Shown: positions 1-10,675 of the stretch, one piece after another
How positions within the stretch are numbered: the stretch's first letter is position 1
How the letters are laid out: every line of letters begins with the position of its first letter
Assembly (NCBI GenBank): GCA_025618425.1
Contig: CM046845.1
Span: 31,307,899-31,371,898, forward strand
Length of the DNA: 64,000 nucleotides
Direction: 5' to 3'
Origin: Heliocidaris tuberculata
Lineage: Eukaryota; Echinodermata; Echinoidea; Camarodonta; Echinometridae
Translations under genes and position numbers: made by a program
Notes under the pieces: model-generated
Databases searched by the model: none
Told to the model about the DNA's origin: nothing
Seen by the model: only the letters and a program-made list of their open reading frames with translations

Positions 1-136
1 CCTTGTAGAAATAATCCTGTCAGCAGCTCACAAGGATGAGTAATAATAATAATCATAATCATAACCATAATCATAACCATAATCATATAATAATATTAAT
101 ATATCTTGTTTAGCTAGGGTAGCCTCATCAGTATTA

Positions 137-288
137 TACAGTGGAAAATTGCTATAAAGAGCTCCGATATAACAAGATGGTCCCAGGTCTTCATGGTCTT
201 TTGTTTTTTACCCTGATAATGAGATTCCTGATATAACAAGGTAATTTTCATGGTCTCAAGGTCCTTGTTATAGTGAGTTTCCACTGTA
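137..288. mobile_element. TA-flanked MITE, family A copy 1
   Basis: Inverted ends CAGTGGAAA...TTTCCACTG are bounded by TA on both sides. The interior is built from repeated GATATAACAAG/CTTGTTATA motifs. The same ends and motifs recur at 4416, 30962, 37520 and 37684. No ORF, so it is non-autonomous. The ends and TA target resemble the Tc1/mariner-pogo group; that assignment is inference. Confidence 0.75.
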
Positions 289-305
289 TACTGTTCTCCC
301 TGCAA

Positions 306-490
306 TCATACTATTACCCCAGCTTTGGCCAAGTGACCATGATAAGGCGCTCAAGCATTCAAGAAATTTCTCACTACCGGTTATCAATTTACTTCACCTG
401 GGTGGAGTGCAGCAAATGTAGATTAATGTCTTGCCAAAGGACATTAGTGCTGTGGCAGGGAATGGAACCCTGGACTTTATGATCTCAGGA
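306..490 (-). mobile_element. Partial tRNA-derived SINE, inverted, 5'-truncated
   Basis: Read on the - strand it has a B-box-like GGTTCCATTCC (within 459-470). A body GCACTAATGTCC...CTACATT follows, then GGGGTAATAGTA at the tail. The same order occurs in the fuller SINE at 19096-19381. The tRNA-like head is incomplete. Confidence 0.55.
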
Positions 491-825
491 AAATGTGGCC
501 CATCAAATTTTGACAGATGTTGTCTAGGTCTCTGAATGACACATTTCAATTTTGAGCATGATGGACACATTTTTAGATTGATCAACTGCAGTATATTTTG
601 CATTGAACATGACATGTACACGTGTAGGCCTGTATTAGTCTATGACCTTTTCCACATGTGGGGTAATGATACCGTTGTACCATGGTTTCAGAAGTGTTAT
701 GTCATAATATGATTTCTCTGTGTTGCATAATAGTTCGGTAATGGTTGATTGATTTCCCAGGAAAAAAAAAAGAATTACTTTTACGCTGAATGATATCATA
801 TGGTTGTTGAAATCCTTTTTTACAG

Positions 826-889
826 GAAAAACTTGGTGACATTGTGTACGTTCAGATGCCTGAAGTTGGAGACAGTTTTGAAAAGGATG
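826..889 (+). CDS. GCSH: GCSH internal exon (first one in window)
   Basis: Acceptor TTTTTTACAG precedes 826 and donor GTAAGT follows 889. The 64 nt encode [21 protein letters not shown] plus the first base of a Gly codon. Confidence 0.93.
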
Positions 890-2931
890 GTAAGTAGAAT
901 TCAGATTATTCAGATTGGATTTAATTGTATTCAATTTAAAAAAAATATATATATATATATATTAGAATTTTGCCTCTTTCATGTCTTATTATAAGTCATG
1001 AATATTCTTTGAATTTTCTGAGGCATTCTCAATTCATTAAATGTCTTTATTGTACTATAAAACATTTAGAATATGTTGAATACATGTAGCTATGATCTTT
1101 TCATATCCTTAGGTGAGTTCGGAGCATTAGAGAGTGTGAAGGCAGCTAGTGATCTCTTTTCCCCTGCATCTGGTGAAATCATTGAGATCAATTCAGAACT
1201 AGAAGCTAATCCAGCCTTAGTCAATAGTGATCCATATGGAGATGGTAAGAAGTTTACCAAAAGACTAGTTATATAAATGTGTACTGCTGTTAAAAAAGTT
1301 GGAGACCACTTCGCTGGTACACATTTAAAAATATCTAGCACTGTGTGTGCAACAGTACTTTGTATTTCCAATTCAAACGAAAGATTGTGATGTCAGAATT
1401 ATTCACACTGTCACTGACTCTGGTCATGTTCAAGGCCTCAAAAGGAAATATCAATTAAATGTGTGCCAATGTTGCATGGGTATATATTTCCCACATAAGA
1501 TCAACAAAATAGGTCAAATCATCAAGTTACTTTTAAATTATTGCCAACCTGATTGAGGTGCTTATCGAAAGGAATGAGGCCATGTTTATATATGTACATG
1601 GTGTCTGAAACATTCTTTAAAAAAAATTGTTGAAAGAACATTTTGTGGCCCAACTTTTTGGGTGGATTTTATTATTTATAAGCCTCCCAGCTCTTCTGTC
1701 ATTTTTGGTCACTATCTTATTTATCATGAACTGCATGATACATATGATTTTGCAGAATATAATAATGAACAGCATGAAATCGAGGTTAGTTGTGCCTCTC
1801 ATGCCACAGGTCTGATATTGCTCCAAATCCAGGCTGATTTGGCCTTTCCTCACCGAGACTGAGAGGCATACATTACCCCTCCCCTTTTCAATGTTTACTT
1901 TTTAAAGACAATGTTCTGTTCTTGTAGCAAAAAGAAAAAAATGAATTAGATTTTAAAAATATATTATTCAACTTGCATCAAACATTTTGACGTTCATAGT
2001 TCATACCATTATTCAGATGAGTATGAACCGATTCGGAGAGCTGAACGTGAAAGTGTTCAGCTGCTGTTACTGAGGGCTTTCAAGTATGCTTAATGATATT
2101 TACAATATTCCCGCTTTAGTTCAGGGATGGCCATGCACCTGTCTGAATACATAAGACACTGGGCCATATCTATATATCTAGCCAAAGCCTAGCAAATGCT
2201 AGCAAAGAAAAGGAATGACATTCTTCTTGCAAGAAAGGGCTTCCCTATGAATAGGAAATATTTGCTTGATTAATGGGAATTATGTTTCATCATCAATTTG
2301 CTTGATAATTGATATTTTCAAGCTCCTCTCATATACTTGACTTTTATTTATCGGAGAAGATCAGCCATTATTCTTGCATCTTTAACTGTTTCATTTTCTC
2401 TTTGAGTCTATTTGATATATCATAGTTTACTGCACTTACAGGATTAAAAACAAATCGAATAAAGCAATCATAAACTATTTTACTCTATTTATCAACAGCA
2501 TTATCAAATATCTCAATTCCGAAAGTGTACGGGATGAAAAACCTTTGCACAGATGCCTCAGAGTATGCACAATTGTTCAAGTACCCTACAAACAGTTCTT
2601 CGTTGCTTATGATGACGAGAACTAAGCATTTGCTTGAGCTCTAGTTTGTTTTTAAAGATACAGGCCACTGAATCATCTCTTGTTATGCTCTTGGATGGCC
2701 CCCATGTATGGTGGATGAAGTATTCCACTGTCTCAGAAACCATGGAAACAGAATCGGTCTATAGTGTCATTTTCTGGAAGGAAATCCAAATTGAGATCAA
2801 TTTGCATAATGTACTCTTGTTTTCTGCTTTCAGGTTGGATAATTAAGATGAAGCTAAGTGAACCATCAGAACTAGATGATCTCATGACTGAAGAACAATA
2901 CAACAAATTTGTCCAAGATTTGGATGAATGA
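826..2931 (+). CDS. GCSH: Glycine cleavage system H protein, mitochondrial (3' part of gene, three exons)
   Basis: Exons 826-889, 1113-1244 and 2834-2931 join in frame (phases 0/1, 1/1, 1/0) into 97 codons plus TGA. The peptide starts [18 protein letters not shown], continues [18 protein letters not shown] and ends NKFVQDLDE. This is the lipoyl domain and C-terminus of the H protein. H protein carries the aminomethyl intermediate on a lipoylated lysine between the P, T and L proteins in the mitochondrial matrix. The ESVKA lysine, codon 1139-1141, is the lipoylation site by family knowledge. The transit peptide and first strands are missing because those exons lie before base 1; I found no earlier GCSH exon in 1-825. 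All introns are GT-AG. Identity is very secure. Confidence 0.95.
1113..1244 (+). CDS. GCSH: GCSH internal exon with the lipoyl-lysine
   Basis: The exon runs from acceptor CCTTAG to donor GTAAGA. Its 132 nt encode [18 protein letters not shown] through NSDPYGD. The AAG at 1139-1141 is the predicted lipoyl attachment site. Confidence 0.95.
1245..2833 (+). other. GCSH intron, no recognised element
   Basis: AT-rich intron DNA. I see no coding exon, terminal inverted repeat or tandem repeat in it. Confidence 0.5.
2834..2931 (+). CDS. GCSH: GCSH terminal coding exon
   Basis: Acceptor TGCTTTCAG precedes 2834. The exon encodes [18 protein letters not shown] and ends NKFVQDLDE, with TGA at 2929-2931. 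Confidence 0.95.
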
Positions 2932-3745
2932 TCACAAATCTCCTACAGTGCTCCCACAGTGACCTTGCATCTCTGTGAACTTTGACCTCAGGAATTTCAT
3001 GACACGCATCCAGAGGAGGGCGCAACGGACATCATAATTCACTGTATTCTTTCTAATTGTAAGTTACAATGAAGCTACTTGTAAACAGGATGGAAAGAAG
3101 ATTAGAAGACTGTTAGAGATACGTACCCTTATAACTTTAAGTAAGTAGAGTTGTAAAGTTGTTCATAGATTGTGCCTTTGTTTCCAAATTCTTTGGCTGT
3201 CTGCTATTCCCCTCACAGAAAGCATCTTTTCAGTTTATACTGGTGTTAGTTTATACATTTGTTTCAAGATGTAGTGTATTACTACCAATATTCAATACTA
3301 ATTCCATTTAGCAAGTCAATAAGCCAGTTCGCAATTAGTACATGGTACAAATGACACTGAAATGAACCCAGTCTGTATGGGCTGTTTTGTACGCATCTGC
3401 GTTAGTGGATGTGCTACTTCTTTGACATCATACTGGTACGCGCATCATGCTGCCCACAAAATGACAGGGTATAAGGGTCAATTGAACTTGGTACAAATGA
3501 CCTTTATCTGCACATGTGCAAATTGTAATTAGGAACTGGCTTATTAGTTGCTAGAATATATAGGAGGTGAAGTATGTACTGAAGAGGGAATAAACTGGAA
3601 CTCTATTGTTCCTATAGCTTGCCTTCTACACGTATCCCATTTTATGAAATAGAAGAGCATTTGAAATGAGGAGTTGGTTCCGCTTTTAATGAGATGTTGA
3701 TTCTTTTCATTTAAGACGACAAATAAAACTCAAAAGGTTACTTCT
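2932..3745 (+). other. GCSH: GCSH 3' UTR with candidate poly(A) signals
   Basis: The sequence after the stop is noncoding. AATAAA hexamers lie at 3589-3594 and 3722-3727. Either could end the transcript; the true cleavage site cannot be read from sequence alone. Confidence 0.5.
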
Positions 3746-4415
3746 TTCATCAGGATAGGCAAGAAAAAATATTGTGAATAAATCTTTCTTTTTTTTTTAA
3801 TTTGATATAAATCTTCAATCACAATCTAAAAATTATCATGAATGCCTGATCCTGTCTTCCAAAATCCCTTTTAATTTATTGTATACTTGTTCACACTTTA
3901 AAACAAATAAGGATAGAATGTGTTTGATGATGATCAATGGTCAAAAATCAATCCAATGTTGAATATAGTATACTTTGCTAAGCTTAGTGTACTTCAGGAG
4001 ATCATTTCTAAAGTGTGTCTCTTCATTACATCATTCTCTTGTAGTTTGTGTTAAAAACCATTATCTGAATTTTTTTTTTCTGGATTCAAAGAAGTCAGGT
4101 TTGCAATAGCTAGCCCTACAAAGGGATGTAGGGATATTATTCATCACAAACTTCCATTAATGATAAACCCCTTCTTCGTCAGAATTTCAACTGTTGGCTG
4201 TTTTAAATGTTTATTTTGAATGTGTTTATGTTGCCAGAGGCCTGTAGGTATCTAGTGTGTAGATGATACATCAATTCATGGGAGAAATTGACCATGTTAA
4301 AATTCAGTTCTTCCGAACCAAATGTACATTGTTTATTTCTTGGGCTAGGCCCGTCTGTCAGATTGATATGTAAAATCACGAGTTGGACATGTGCTTAATT
4401 ATTCTATATCATCTA

Positions 4416-5155
4416 TACAGTGGAACCTTGTTATAAAGAACACTGTTATGACAGCCTCTCATTATAACAAGGTTATTTTGCAGGTCCTGCTTATTTGTAT
4501 TCTATTGTTGCTTGTTATTGTAATTGTGGTAACTTCTTCGGTCTTAAAGGGGAATGAAACCCTGGGGAAAAATCCATTTTAATAAAAAGAGAGGATAGAG
4601 AGAAGTAATTCAAAAAAGTTCCATCAAAATCGGTTAAGAAATGAGAAAGTTATGAAAGTTTGAAAAGTCTCAATTTACTTTCTATGGCGATCCTCAAATT
4701 GGCAATGTTGCTTCAAAGTGACAGGTAGAGTAGGACAACTCTCCACCTGTTTTCTACACAAAATTTCATATTTTCTCCATTTATCTCTAAAAATGATGCT
4801 TTGTGAACTCAACATATGTTGTGTCAAATACATTTCTCCATGATATATCTTGAGCTAAGAAGGAGACAAGCTGCACCTTGAGAGATAATGGGGAAAATAT
4901 GAAATTTTGTTTACAAAACATATGGAGAGTTGTCCTACTAAACATGTCATTTTGAAGCAACATTGCCAATTTGAGGATCGCCATAGAAAATAAATTGAGA
5001 CTTTTCAAACTTTCATAACTTTCTCATTTCTTAACCGATTTTGATGGAACTTTTTTTAAATTGCTTCTCTCTATCCTCTCTTTTTATTAAAATGGATTTT
5101 TCCCCCAGGGTTTCATTCTCCTTTAAGGAGTGCATTATACCAAGGTTCCACTGTA
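4416..5155. mobile_element. TA-flanked MITE, family A copy 2, carrying an inserted foldback element
   Basis: The outer ends TACAGTGGAACC and GGTTCCACTGTA are those of family A. The short family A body is interrupted by a TTAA-bounded foldback element at 4544-5126, so this is a nested insertion. Confidence 0.75.
4544..5126. mobile_element. Foldback (long inverted repeat) element bounded by TTAA
   Basis: The left end TTAAAGGGGAATGAAACCC is mirrored by GGGTTTCATTCTCCTTTAA at the right end. The two arms, each about 200 bp, are near-perfect reverse complements: AAGTTATGAAAGTTTG against CAAACTTTCATAACTT, and CAATTTGAGGATCGCC against GGCGATCCTCAAATTG. No coding capacity. Confidence 0.8.
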
Positions 5156-5822
5156 CCAGTCTGTGAAAATCTTTGTAAATTAGAAAATGAGGCATTGAAG
5201 TTACATGTGTATGGAACTGTCACTGCATGTACCCAATGCATTTCAATGAGCTCAGATAACGAGTGGAAAAATATACTGCCCTAAATAATTGCTCATCATT
5301 GAGCAGGTATACACTTGACATATTTAAAGTGTGAATACTGTACATACATTATCAGTATTTGTGCATATTCTAACTTGCATGTTTTTTTCCATTAGTATAA
5401 TTGTTTCATTTACATGTATATTATTTGGTTTTATGTACCTGAATACTTCACCTGTTACTATAGGTGGGGCAAGAGTAATTGAGATCTTAATTTTCAGTCA
5501 TTGCATTTCTTAGCTTGAATACTGACTTCATGTATATGTAGGCAAATCAAAGACCTGTTTACTGTACATTTAATTATCAGCATATAGAAATAAGAAAGTA
5601 AAATGTACATGCAGTTTATTTTGGGTAAGTCCAAGGTATTTGGTTATTTGCTGTTCCATAATGTCATCAAGAATAAAGAAAAATAAACAAAAATGATACT
5701 GCAAAAGTCATTATCCTTGTTATTTGGTCTGATCCAAACTGTAGTAGGTCTATTAACTTGATAAAACCACCTTGTATTCTAACAAATTTTGATGATGTCG
5801 GTAATGTATTGGACAAAATACC

Positions 5823-6153
5823 TTTAGCCCATTGGAGACAATTGACCACATTTTGTGGTTTGGCTCAATAACTTTTGATTCAGAGCTCTAAAAAATATAC
5901 CAGATGCATGACGAGAAAGAGCAAAAATTTCTACACATACTATGTCCATATTTGTTGCATTTGTTTCATGCCAGGAATTTTAAAAACAAGAATAAGCTCT
6001 AAAATCCTTAAATTTGCAACACATTTAGAGGTTCAAGACATTACACCTTATTAGAACTTTGAAGCACTAAAAGCAAAATATTTTTGTTGCCAATTTGAAG
6101 AGCAAAATGTGATCAATTTAGCCCTTAAATAATTCCTGTGCTGAAAGGGTTAA
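5823..6153 (-). mobile_element. TTAA-bounded MITE, family B copy 1 (inverted)
   Basis: It is a reverse-complement relative of 29467-29884 and 34028-34443. It ends GAAAGGGTTAA at the right; the left end is decayed to TTAGCCCATTGG. Shared blocks include ACAATTGACCACATTTTGTG and GTTGCCAATTTGAAGA. TTAA targets with a CCC start are typical of piggyBac-type elements; the superfamily call is inference. Confidence 0.7.
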
Positions 6154-6938
6154 CTTGCCCTTCATCATATACAGCGGTACTTATAAAAGCTTGATTCCAT
6201 GATAGAGATTTATTGATATTGAAATTATGAGCTGCATCTTCTTCTTGAGATCATGCTAGATGTGATTATGACTGACAGAGCATCACCCCCTGAATGCAAG
6301 GTGAGTCCTTTGTACATAATGGTGAATGATATAGCTCATCACCACAGCTTATTAGGAGAAACAGGCCATAAATAGAATAGAAGAGTAAGTAATTTTAAAG
6401 CTTTTACTCTGTCCATATTTGTATAATTCTGTCAGAATTATTTTCATTTGCATTGCCCTATGTTTTGATTATGTGAACAATAGTTCAGACAGTTCTTGTA
6501 TGTCTGTAATGTGTTGAGTGCATCTTTGAAAAGGACTGTCATGAATGCTTAATCATTTACCATTCATAATGGTACAGTATGATAATGCTTATTTTAACAG
6601 AATGTCTTACAGTGATTATGAGACATATATGTTCATGTTTTAATTTTCTAATTGCACAGTTTACTTCTCTGAATGTTTGTACAAAATCATGAAACTGATA
6701 GCTGATCAGTTCATTTATGTTTCAGGGTATCTGTATACAGATCACTGGATAAAATCTATGTAACATTAAGAGGCAGTAGTAGTAGATGTGTATTCATTTG
6801 TGTATGAAACTTCACTAACCTCAACATTTGATTGGGAAAACCACATCTTGTTTTCTTTCACGATGAAAGGGGTCTTAACCGTGTTTCAAAAAGGAAGAGT
6901 TAAGGGAAGATGTGGGTGAGAGAAAGAGAAAGAGAGTG

Positions 6939-6941
<3 letters not shown>

Positions 6942-6989
<48 letters not shown>

Positions 6990-7160
6990 TAAAAGAGAGA
7001 CAGTGAGTGAGAGAGAGAGAGAGGGGGGGGGGGTAAATAGAAGGAAAGGGGGAGAGAGATGATAGGTTTTAGCGATAGACAGAGAAAGTGATAAAGATGG
7101 GCAAGGAGAGAGGGGGGAGAGAGAGAGAGCTGAGAAAAAAACAGAGAGAGAAAGAGAGAA
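6942..7160. repeat. (GT)n microsatellite followed by GA-rich tracts
   Basis: About 23 GT dinucleotides (6942-6987) are followed by interrupted (GA)n and a G run at 7022-7032. Open frames across this stretch are repeat artefacts. Confidence 0.95.
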
Positions 7161-7874
7161 ATGGGTGTGAGAAAGATGGTAACAGATAAAGGAAGAGAGA
7201 CATTGAGATTGATTAAACCAATAAAATATCAAGAAATACCAGAGAAGAAGCAAATTAAACAATTTTAGAGACACACGGACACCTTGACACACATGCTTGC
7301 ATGTCAATTTCAACAGTCCAGGGCTGTTTTAATTGAATAGTTCAAACTTCTTTCAACCTTGTCGTCCATGTAAAGAGCCATTTAAATCAAATTACACATA
7401 TACACATCTTTGTGCTACTATTTGCTCTATGTCCAAAAGCCTTCACATGCAAATTCCATATATTTTAAATATATTTTTCCTTCCTAAGTAATTTTAGTTT
7501 AAACAACAGCTGGAAACCATGTGTTTTGAACCTGAACATCTCAATCAATTACACAGGGAGGGAAGGCCCCAAGTATCTCTTTTCCCCTCCTAGATATGGG
7601 TGAATATTGAATTAAACATTACATCATTTCTGCCAGACCAAAAACTTTATAATCATGGAGTGAATACTGGAATTGCTACATCAGTAATCGCTCCATAAAT
7701 AAAACGTGACATTACTGCCTGTATGGACTGAGAGTGACTGCAATGTTGTTTTTTCATCTATCAAGTTTAGAGAGAGGGAAAGACCTAAATAAATGAGTCA
7801 AGTGAACTTATAATTTTGTCAGGATAAAGATAATTGCAGGATAAAACCATCGATAACTATTCTAGTACCAATAT

Positions 7875-8965
7875 AATGCCTCAAAAACTTTGGAAACTCA
7901 AATTTGATCCATTATATCTCTCATGTCATGGCATCATTATCACTTTGTTTAGTATCATTAGAAAGTGTTTATTCCTCTTTAAAATGATACCATATCTGTT
8001 GAGTTTACAGTCATGGAATGAGCAGTACATCAGAATAAGGGGCAGAGTCAAACGCGAAAAGTTGCAAAATGCACTGGTAAGCACTGGTATTGTCATGCAG
8101 AGCACTCTTCTTTCTTTGACAAGAGAGTGTGATTTTTGTAAATGACTGGGACTATGGTTCCCAAGTAGTCATCCATGAATGCCAAACTCTAAATAATCCT
8201 GAAAATGAAATTCTTCACTTTCTAGGTTTCAAACATGAAAATAAACATGATAAAATTGAATTCAGGCCTTGTAGTTTCTCTCATGCTTTTAATTTCTTTT
8301 ACAGAGATGAATTCATGTGAAATGAAAAGTATTGTATGTTTGTTTGAATGCATGCATGTTTGAGTATTTCAGTGCTTTTCATGTTTGTTCGACTTCATGC
8401 ATGTTTGTTTCAGTGCAATATGTATTTTGCGCATGGAAGATAATCTGAAAACACAGCAGCCCTACAATCTTCAAAGAAAGAAGAATGACAGCTGAACAAG
8501 GGCAGTGCATTTTGCATCTTTTTACTTTTGACCTTGTCCCTTATTTTGATGTACTGAACATTCCATGACTTCAAAATCTTAATGGGGTATTATTTTTAAA
8601 AGGTCGTGGCGCGTAAGAACGCGGGAAAAACGCGTATGACAAATTTACTCAAAATCATAATTTTATTCTATAAAGGCTGACTCAAAATATTACAATGTAG
8701 AATTGGTATTCAAATATTTGAACAATTTTAAGCAAAATAATATGAAATTCTTTATTCAGATATGTCTGATTCTAATTTTATAAGCACATACAAAACTTGC
8801 AGTTTTCCTCTATTCGCCTTTCCCACGTTCTTACGCGCCACAACGTTTCGCTAAGCTATCTAAACACACTTTCTAATGATACTAAACATAGCGATGATTA
8901 TGCAATGATAGGAGAGATATAATCGATCATAATTGAGTTTCTAAAACCCTTTTTTTTGAGGGGTT
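7875..8965. mobile_element. Foldback element of about 1.1 kb with an inner inverted repeat
   Basis: The arm at about 7875-7972 (ATATCTCTC, TTTAGTATCATTAGAAAGTG) is the reverse complement of about 8858-8965 (CACTTTCTAATGATACTAAA, GAGAGATATAATCGATC). Inside, CGTGGCGCGTAAGAACG (8602 onward) pairs with CGTTCTTACGCGCCAC near 8827-8843. No transposase ORF. Confidence 0.65.
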
Positions 8966-9354
8966 TAGTTAATAACAACAAAATTTTACAAAAAGCAAAC
9001 GTCAACAGTAGTTTTGTACACACTTATAAGCAGAATTTTATTCACATTGATAAACAAAGATGTTTTTCAAAGCAACATTTTACATATTTTCTATAATTCA
9101 AGTTTTTACAAATATTTACACGGAATAAATGTGTATAGCTAATTCAACTTAAATACTTTTACAGCCAGTGTATCACTGTGCTGCTTCCAGTACCATTCCT
9201 ATGTTATTGTCCTACCTCCAGACTCTTCAAAAGTCTTCTTGTAATATTAACCCAGGTCATTTTGTGAAGCTCTTTTCTCATAAGCTCTAGACAACACTTA
9301 GTGTGAAACAGGTTTACTTCCCTGTGTATAGTCTATTGAAATACAGAATGACCT

Positions 9355-9586
9355 GGGGGGTGTTTACAAAGAGTTAAGTTGGACTTAAAGTCGCACTTAA
9401 ATTCACAGTTGTGTGCTGTATACTACACATCAACGCATTGGTCAGATCATGCTCAGGGGATGCGCGTTATTGAAAAGTCTATCAATGAGATTATGTGTTA
9501 AATACCGGATGCGCATTGGTGCTTACGCATGACTCGCGCTTACGTATGACTCAAAGACCAATTTAACTCTTTGTGAAACACCCCCC
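9355..9586. mobile_element. Small inverted-repeat MITE
   Basis: GGGGGGTGTTTACAAAGAGT at the left matches ACTCTTTGTGAAACACCCCC at the right in inverted orientation. The interior is CpG-containing and has no ORF. Confidence 0.65.
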
Positions 9587-9587
9587 T

Positions 9588-9735
9588 GCGCCCTGTTTCA
9601 TAAAACTTGCTGTTGATAACAACGAGCACAAATCTATGATGAATGTGCTCTCAGTCAATCAAATTCAATGATTTCAGTAGCTAATAACAGCTATTTTTAT
9701 TTGTCATTGATAAGAAGTTTTGTGAAACAGGGCCC
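9588..9735. mobile_element. Short MITE, family C copy 1
   Basis: Ends GCCCTGTTTCATAAAACTTG and AAGTTTTGTGAAACAGGGC. Related copies lie at 43813-43951 and 46758-46910. About 150 bp, noncoding. Confidence 0.65.
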
Positions 9736-10525
9736 AGCACTCTGTAAATTATATAAGTTAATGCCCTTCTGGCTCTGAAAGGAAGATAAGTAGTATTGTA
9801 ATCAATTACTCTGGAATTCTTGCCAAGAAAAACTCCACCTATCAATCCCTTCAATACCAAATAAACCTGTCTAGACATAAAACATGAAATGCCAACTTTA
9901 TCCCCCCCCCCTTCCTCGTTAAAAACATAACAGAACAAGAGTAACAAATACATAGATACAAATGAGAAATGTAAATTATTATTATTATTATAACTGAACA
10001 TCCATAATAATCTATATTCCATGAGCAGAGCAAGGTTACTAGTTTCTGGACGGAAACAGATTTTAACACAGTACAATAACAATAACAGCCTGCTCCATGC
10101 ATTCCTTTTTTTTTCCTCCCTGATGGCACTGCCTAGATCATAACACCATTCATGAGTTTGTGTAAAACTGACGCAGACTTATATCATTTGTCTAATAGGA
10201 TTTTTTCTTCTAAATGTGGACAAGCCAGAACTGAATAAATGACATAGTACAGAAAAATATTACATTATTCTGTAATCCATCGCTGGTGATATGACGTATC
10301 AAATATTTCTATCAATACACCAATCAATGGTGCGCTTTGGTAGCTACATGTTAAAATTCCACATGACCAACTATTTTTTTGTAAGTGAGATGGTGCTAAA
10401 ATACATTTTAAACCAATAAGATAGCTTTGTACTGGCAGAACTGTGTTGGGTAGCGAAGGGAGTTATTTGCGTCCATAAAATGAGTGTTTCTCAATGTTCC
10501 TGGAACTATAAGGGAATATGAAGAT

Positions 10526-10675
10526 TTATGTAGGAGCAGCCACTAATCCTGCTGCACCCTGCCCAAGCTGTTGGCCTCCTATTGTGCTCTCCAAGGGCTT
10601 GAACCCTAGTTCTTCGGTTGGAACGCCAAACGCCTGCAGCTTGGCCTCGTATGTACGTAATAAGTCGTTGTGTGC
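10526..10675 (-). CDS. GAS8: GAS8 coding exon 11 with stop
   Basis: Residues 435-483, [19 protein letters not shown] to [16 protein letters not shown] is at 10526-10528 on the - strand. Acceptor CCCTGCAG. Confidence 0.95.
   Translation of the reverse strand, partial: AHNDLLRTYEAKLQAFGVPTEELGFKPLESTIGGQQLGQGAAGLVAAPT

Larger units (their letters stand above)
2932..10525. other. GCSH-GAS8 intergenic interval
   Basis: The two genes converge here. Beyond the GCSH 3' UTR the interval holds the nested element 4416-5155, the TTAA element 5823-6153, microsatellites 6942-7160, the foldback 7875-8965 and two small inverted-repeat elements 9355-9735. In 3746-4415, 5156-5822, 6154-6937, 7190-7874 and 8966-9354 I recognise nothing. 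9736-10525 probably includes the GAS8 3' UTR. Confidence 0.55.

Noticed and set aside
6252..6301. Exon-like ATG...GAATGCAAG followed by GTGAGT
   Set aside because: Short frame without a recognisable protein, no plausible partner exon, and located well past the GCSH stop.
6900..7313. 137-codon Ser/Leu/His-rich ORF on the - strand
   Set aside because: Compositional artefact of the GT and GA microsatellites.
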